Part shown: piece after piece, positions 61,289-64,000 of the stretch
Layout: each line of letters begins with the position of its first letter
How positions within the stretch are numbered: the stretch's first letter is position 1
From: Onchidella celtica
Taxonomy: Eukaryota > Mollusca > Gastropoda > Systellommatophora > Onchidiidae
Assembly (NCBI GenBank): GCA_963931925.1
Contig: OZ007570.1
Coordinates: forward strand, 65,031,370-65,095,369
DNA length: 64,000 nucleotides
Reading direction: 5' to 3'
Notes under the pieces: model-generated
Told to the model about the DNA's origin: nothing
Seen by the model: the letters and a program-made list of their open reading frames with translations, nothing else
Database searches by the model: none
Program-made: the position numbers and the translations under genes

Positions 61289-63334
61289 TTAAGGTAACCG
61301 TGATAATAGGTCGGCATGGACATTGTCTCCACCAGGAATGGCCTTTATAATGAAGCGATATTCCTGAAGGGCCAGACTCCATCTGGTCAAACGAGCGTTC
61401 TTGGCTCGGTTCGATTTTAAAAATAACAACGGTTTATGGTCTGTCTCGATGACGAATTCCGTCATAAGTAGGTAGCGGGAAAACGCGTCTACGGCGTATA
61501 CAATCGCCAGGCACTCCCGCTCTATGATAGCGTATCTCTGTTCTCTCGGAAGTAATTTCCGGCTAGCGTACATACACGGGCGCAATAAGCCATCTCTTTC
61601 CTGAAGCAAAACAGCTCCAATTCCCTGGTCCGACGCGTCAGTGCGGACGGTGAAGGTGTGCCTAATATTTGATAGGATAAGCAGCGGCGAACTGGAAAAC
61701 AGTTGCTGCACTGTCGCGAGCGCGGTGGCGCACTGCGTAGTCCAGATAATTTTATTGGGTCGGTCTTTTCTTGTAAGATCGGATAACGGGGCCGTAAGGG
61801 CCGAAAAATTAGGAACGAATTTCCGATAATAGCTTAAAAAGCCTAACAGGCTACGAACCTGCTTCTTAGTATGAGGAGCCTGGAGTTTTAAAATCTTACT
61901 TATTTTATTGTCGTCCGGTGTTTGGATGCCTTTGGCGATAGTATGTCCTAGAAAGTTAATCTGCATATAACCCAGGAAGACTTTGCTAGGCTTAGCTGTA
62001 AGCCCGGCATCTCGAAGTTTACTAAGCACTTGACGAAGTGCTTCTAAGTGGCCTTTCCAATCCGTATGGAAAGCGCAAATGTCAAAGTAGCTTAGGACGT
62101 ATGGTGTCTGCTGCAATAGGATGTTCATCGTCCTCGCAAATGTCGCTGGTGCTGTTACGAGACCGAATGGCATGAACCTCCATTGCATGAGACCCATAGG
62201 GGTCTGAAACGCTGTGTACTGTTTACTGGCCTCTTCCATTGGGATTTGCCAGTAGCCTTTAGCTAAATCTATTTTCGAAAATACGGACGACTCAGCCAAT
62301 CGCGCAAATAGCTCTTCCTGATTCGGGATAGGTTCAGCATCGTAAATGGTTAGAGCGTTAAGCTTCCTGTAATCGATACAAAACCTAACGGAACCGTCTG
62401 TTTTCTTTACTAGTACAATCGGCGAGCAGTAAGGGCTCGTCGAGCGCTCAGTGACTCCTAAGCTGAGCATCTTTTCCACCTCGGACTGTATGGTGTCGTG
62501 CGCGTGCAGCGGGCGCGGGTAGGGTTTAACAAACACGGGTACGTCCGAGTGCAACCGGATGACGTGTTGAACTAAGGATGTTTTACCCGGCAAATCAGTG
62601 AATAGTGGCGCAAACTCCCCAACAAGATCCATTATGTCCTGTGTCTTACTTTGATCCAGCTGTGGATTGATATTAACGGAAGTCGCGTCCTCTGTGGCTT
62701 GTAAGGGCAGGAGCGATCTAGTCATAGGTAATGGCTCCCGGTCGTTGTCATCGATAGTGACCATCGCTGCGTTTGCTTGGGCCACAACATGGCAAGAATG
62801 ATCGTGATGACCTTGATCATCGGTAAAATACTTTTTCAACATGTTTATGTGGTAAACCTTATCGTTACCACGGATGGTAATGAGATAATTAACTCTCGAG
62901 AGTCGCTTCTTAACTAGAAAGGGGCCTTTCCAAGTGAGGAGTAGCTTGTTGTTCGTTTCTGGTAACAGCACCAATGCCCGATCTCCGACTGACAGGGTTC
63001 TTAACCGACTACCCTGATCGCGATATCCTATAAATGACCTGGTCCGTACGCATGCAAATTGTCGAGCCAGGTCGCATGCATTAACTATTCTATGTCGGAG
63101 ATCGACGATGTACTGATACGCGGATCGCGTATCAGGAACGTCGGTATCAGAACCGGCGTATAAATCGCGTAAAATGGCCATCGGGCCACGTGGTTTACGA
63201 CCGTATAAAAGTTCAAACGGGGAAAAACCCGTTGTCGCATTTGGGAGTTCCCTATATGCGAACAAGATGGCCGGAAGTCGACGGTCCCAGTCACCAGGTC
63301 TATTGGCTGAAACGCGTGCCAGCATAGCTTTCAT
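61289..63334 (-). CDS. Gmr1-like pol: integrase C terminus, reverse transcriptase, RNase H
   Basis: Residues about 1-175 are the end of the integrase, with ELLYGRKPRGP (41-51) and the GPF module (TWKGPF, 134-139). Reverse transcriptase spans about 255-430: SPIVLVKKTDGSVRFCIDYRK, then KIDLAKGYWQI with catalytic D356, then MPFGL (388-392). The usual YxDD box reads YFDI (416-419), one Asp codon short, so this RT is probably inactive. RNase H spans about 555-680 with D566, E607, D632 and D675 all present. The ORF follows an in-frame TGA (63344) after the integrase core, and the ATG at 63334 is probably not a natural start. The order integrase, RT, RNase H is copia-like although the protein is gypsy-like. 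Confidence 0.92.
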   Translation of the reverse strand: MKAMLARVSANRPGDWDRRLPAILFAYRELPNATTGFSPFELLYGRKPRGPMAILRDLYAGSDTDVPDTRSAYQYIVDLRHRIVNACDLARQFACVRTRSFIGYRDQGSRLRTLSVGDRALVLLPETNNKLLLTWKGPFLVKKRLSRVNYLITIRGNDKVYHINMLKKYFTDDQGHHDHSCHVVAQANAAMVTIDDNDREPLPMTRSLLPLQATEDATSVNINPQLDQSKTQDIMDLVGEFAPLFTDLPGKTSLVQHVIRLHSDVPVFVKPYPRPLHAHDTIQSEVEKMLSLGVTERSTSPYCSPIVLVKKTDGSVRFCIDYRKLNALTIYDAEPIPNQEELFARLAESSVFSKIDLAKGYWQIPMEEASKQYTAFQTPMGLMQWRFMPFGLVTAPATFARTMNILLQQTPYVLSYFDICAFHTDWKGHLEALRQVLSKLRDAGLTAKPSKVFLGYMQINFLGHTIAKGIQTPDDNKISKILKLQAPHTKKQVRSLLGFLSYYRKFVPNFSALTAPLSDLTRKDRPNKIIWTTQCATALATVQQLFSSSPLLILSNIRHTFTVRTDASDQGIGAVLLQERDGLLRPCMYASRKLLPREQRYAIIERECLAIVYAVDAFSRYLLMTEFVIETDHKPLLFLKSNRAKNARLTRWSLALQEYRFIIKAIPGGDNVHADLLSRLP

Positions 63335-63343
63335 GGTGGCATT

Positions 63344-64000
63344 TCAGCGCTCGCAACAGCCATTGGACTGTGGATGGTATGGTGACGTAAGTTTCTGCCT
63401 AATGCCCGTGAGTTCCAGTACTTTCCTGAAAAGGTCGGAGGTGAATTGCGGACCTCTATCGGATAATAATTCGGACGGGAATCCGACGCGCGTGAATATG
63501 GTGACCAATGCCTCGGCGACGTGATCGGCCGATATTTCTTTTAACGGGATTGCCTCAGGCCAACGGGTGGCATAATCGATTACTGATAGAATAAACCGAT
63601 GGCCTCTATCCGACTTCGGTAATGGCCCGACGATGTCAACGGCAACTCGCTGAAATGGAGTGGAAACCGGCGGCATCTCTTGTATAGGTGCCCGCGAAGT
63701 TTTTCCTTTGGGGGTTCTTTTCTGGCATGTATCGCAACGCGACACATAGCTATTTATGTCACCGTAAACCCCGGGCCAAAAAAACTGAGACAGGACTCTC
63801 GATTTTGTTCTCGCTTTGCCCTGGTGGCCCGACAATGGCGTGTCGTGAGCGAGGCGGGTGATGTCTCGGCGAAATGATCTTGGTATGACCAATTGCAAAA
63901 TAGTTTCGCGCTTTCCCCGAAAAACGCGATATAGGAGGTCGTCTTTCAGGCAGAACCTGGTTGTATCCGGGCTGTCCGGATGAATCTTAGCAAAGAGGGG
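63344..64000 (-). CDS. Gmr1-like pol: integrase zinc finger and catalytic core (partial)
   Basis: The frame is open from the window edge to a TGA at 63344. It contains an HHCC zinc-binding domain (LAHD, GHQG, CDTCQK) and an RNase-H-fold integrase core with the DD35E triad: VDIVGP, LSDRGPQF and, 35 residues after the second Asp, the Glu of NGCCER. The protein joins the cDNA ends to the target DNA. The TGA comes right after that Glu, with the frame then continuing into the next ORF, so it is a nonsense change in one original pol frame. The 5' part is outside the window. Confidence 0.9.
   Translation of the reverse strand, partial: PLFAKIHPDSPDTTRFCLKDDLLYRVFRGKRETILQLVIPRSFRRDITRLAHDTPLSGHQGKARTKSRVLSQFFWPGVYGDINSYVSRCDTCQKRTPKGKTSRAPIQEMPPVSTPFQRVAVDIVGPLPKSDRGHRFILSVIDYATRWPEAIPLKEISADHVAEALVTIFTRVGFPSELLSDRGPQFTSDLFRKVLELTGIRQKLTSPYHPQSNGCCER

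Larger units (their letters stand above)
59438..64000 (-). mobile_element. Gmr1-like Ty3/gypsy retrotransposon, 3' part (continues past the window)
   Basis: On the minus strand, in order of transcription from the right edge: integrase zinc finger and core, integrase C-terminal GPF module, reverse transcriptase, RNase H, about 600 bp without pol homology, polypurine tract, 3' LTR. Protein sequence is of Ty3/gypsy type but integrase precedes RT, the domain order of the Gmr1 group, not that of standard gypsy elements. The 5' LTR, gag and protease should lie beyond 64000. The base pairs left of the LTR (CCACT, 59433-59437) should recur at the other end if a 5-bp duplication was made. It sits on the same strand as the TEX11-like exons. 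Confidence 0.9.

Noticed and set aside
63174-63524. Plus-strand 116-codon ORF
   Set aside because: Antisense of the integrase-RT coding region.

Overview
The window reads as nuclear DNA of an invertebrate animal, most likely a mollusc, possibly a gastropod. Genes are sparse and split by introns, simple repeats are very dense, transposons are of animal type, and a repeat near 16.1 kb carries a motif I associate with molluscan genomes. The species assignment is inference. There are no bacterial-style operons and no CRISPR array, and I recognise no tRNA or rRNA gene.

Layout. About 1-39.6 kb is gene-poor. It holds two solo LTRs of one retrotransposon family (1846-3070 minus, 12827-14070 plus, each with a 5-bp target duplication), many microsatellites and G/C homopolymers, a SINE-like repeat near 16.1 kb, an inverted-repeat DNA element with G-rich ends (25912-26768), and a few weak exon candidates. 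At 39671-40578 there is a 5'-truncated LINE with a 10-bp target duplication.

At 48269-50152 (minus) lies an intronless frizzled-4-type Wnt receptor gene, the clearest host gene. At 53758-57714 (minus) sits a nearly full-length 3.96-kb LINE bounded by a 12-bp target duplication. Its long ORF has endonuclease and reverse transcriptase domains, and an in-frame stop cuts off a C-terminal zinc finger.

Between 58.3 and 59.2 kb, three phase-compatible minus-strand exons with good splice sites encode part of a TEX11/SPO22-ZIP4-like TPR protein, a meiotic crossover factor family. A fourth short exon near 58.0 kb is possible.

From 59438 to the right edge is a Ty3/gypsy-type retrotransposon on the minus strand: 3' LTR, polypurine tract, RNase H, reverse transcriptase, then integrase. 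In transcription order integrase lies upstream of reverse transcriptase. This is the copia-like order known for the Gmr1 group and is the most interesting feature here. This copy is broken by an in-frame stop in the integrase and by a catalytic RT motif one aspartate short. The LTR has TATA boxes and several stems conserved in all three copies.

The gene products do not form a pathway. What links them is transposon colonisation of gene-poor DNA around a developmental receptor gene and inside, or next to, a meiotic gene on the same strand.
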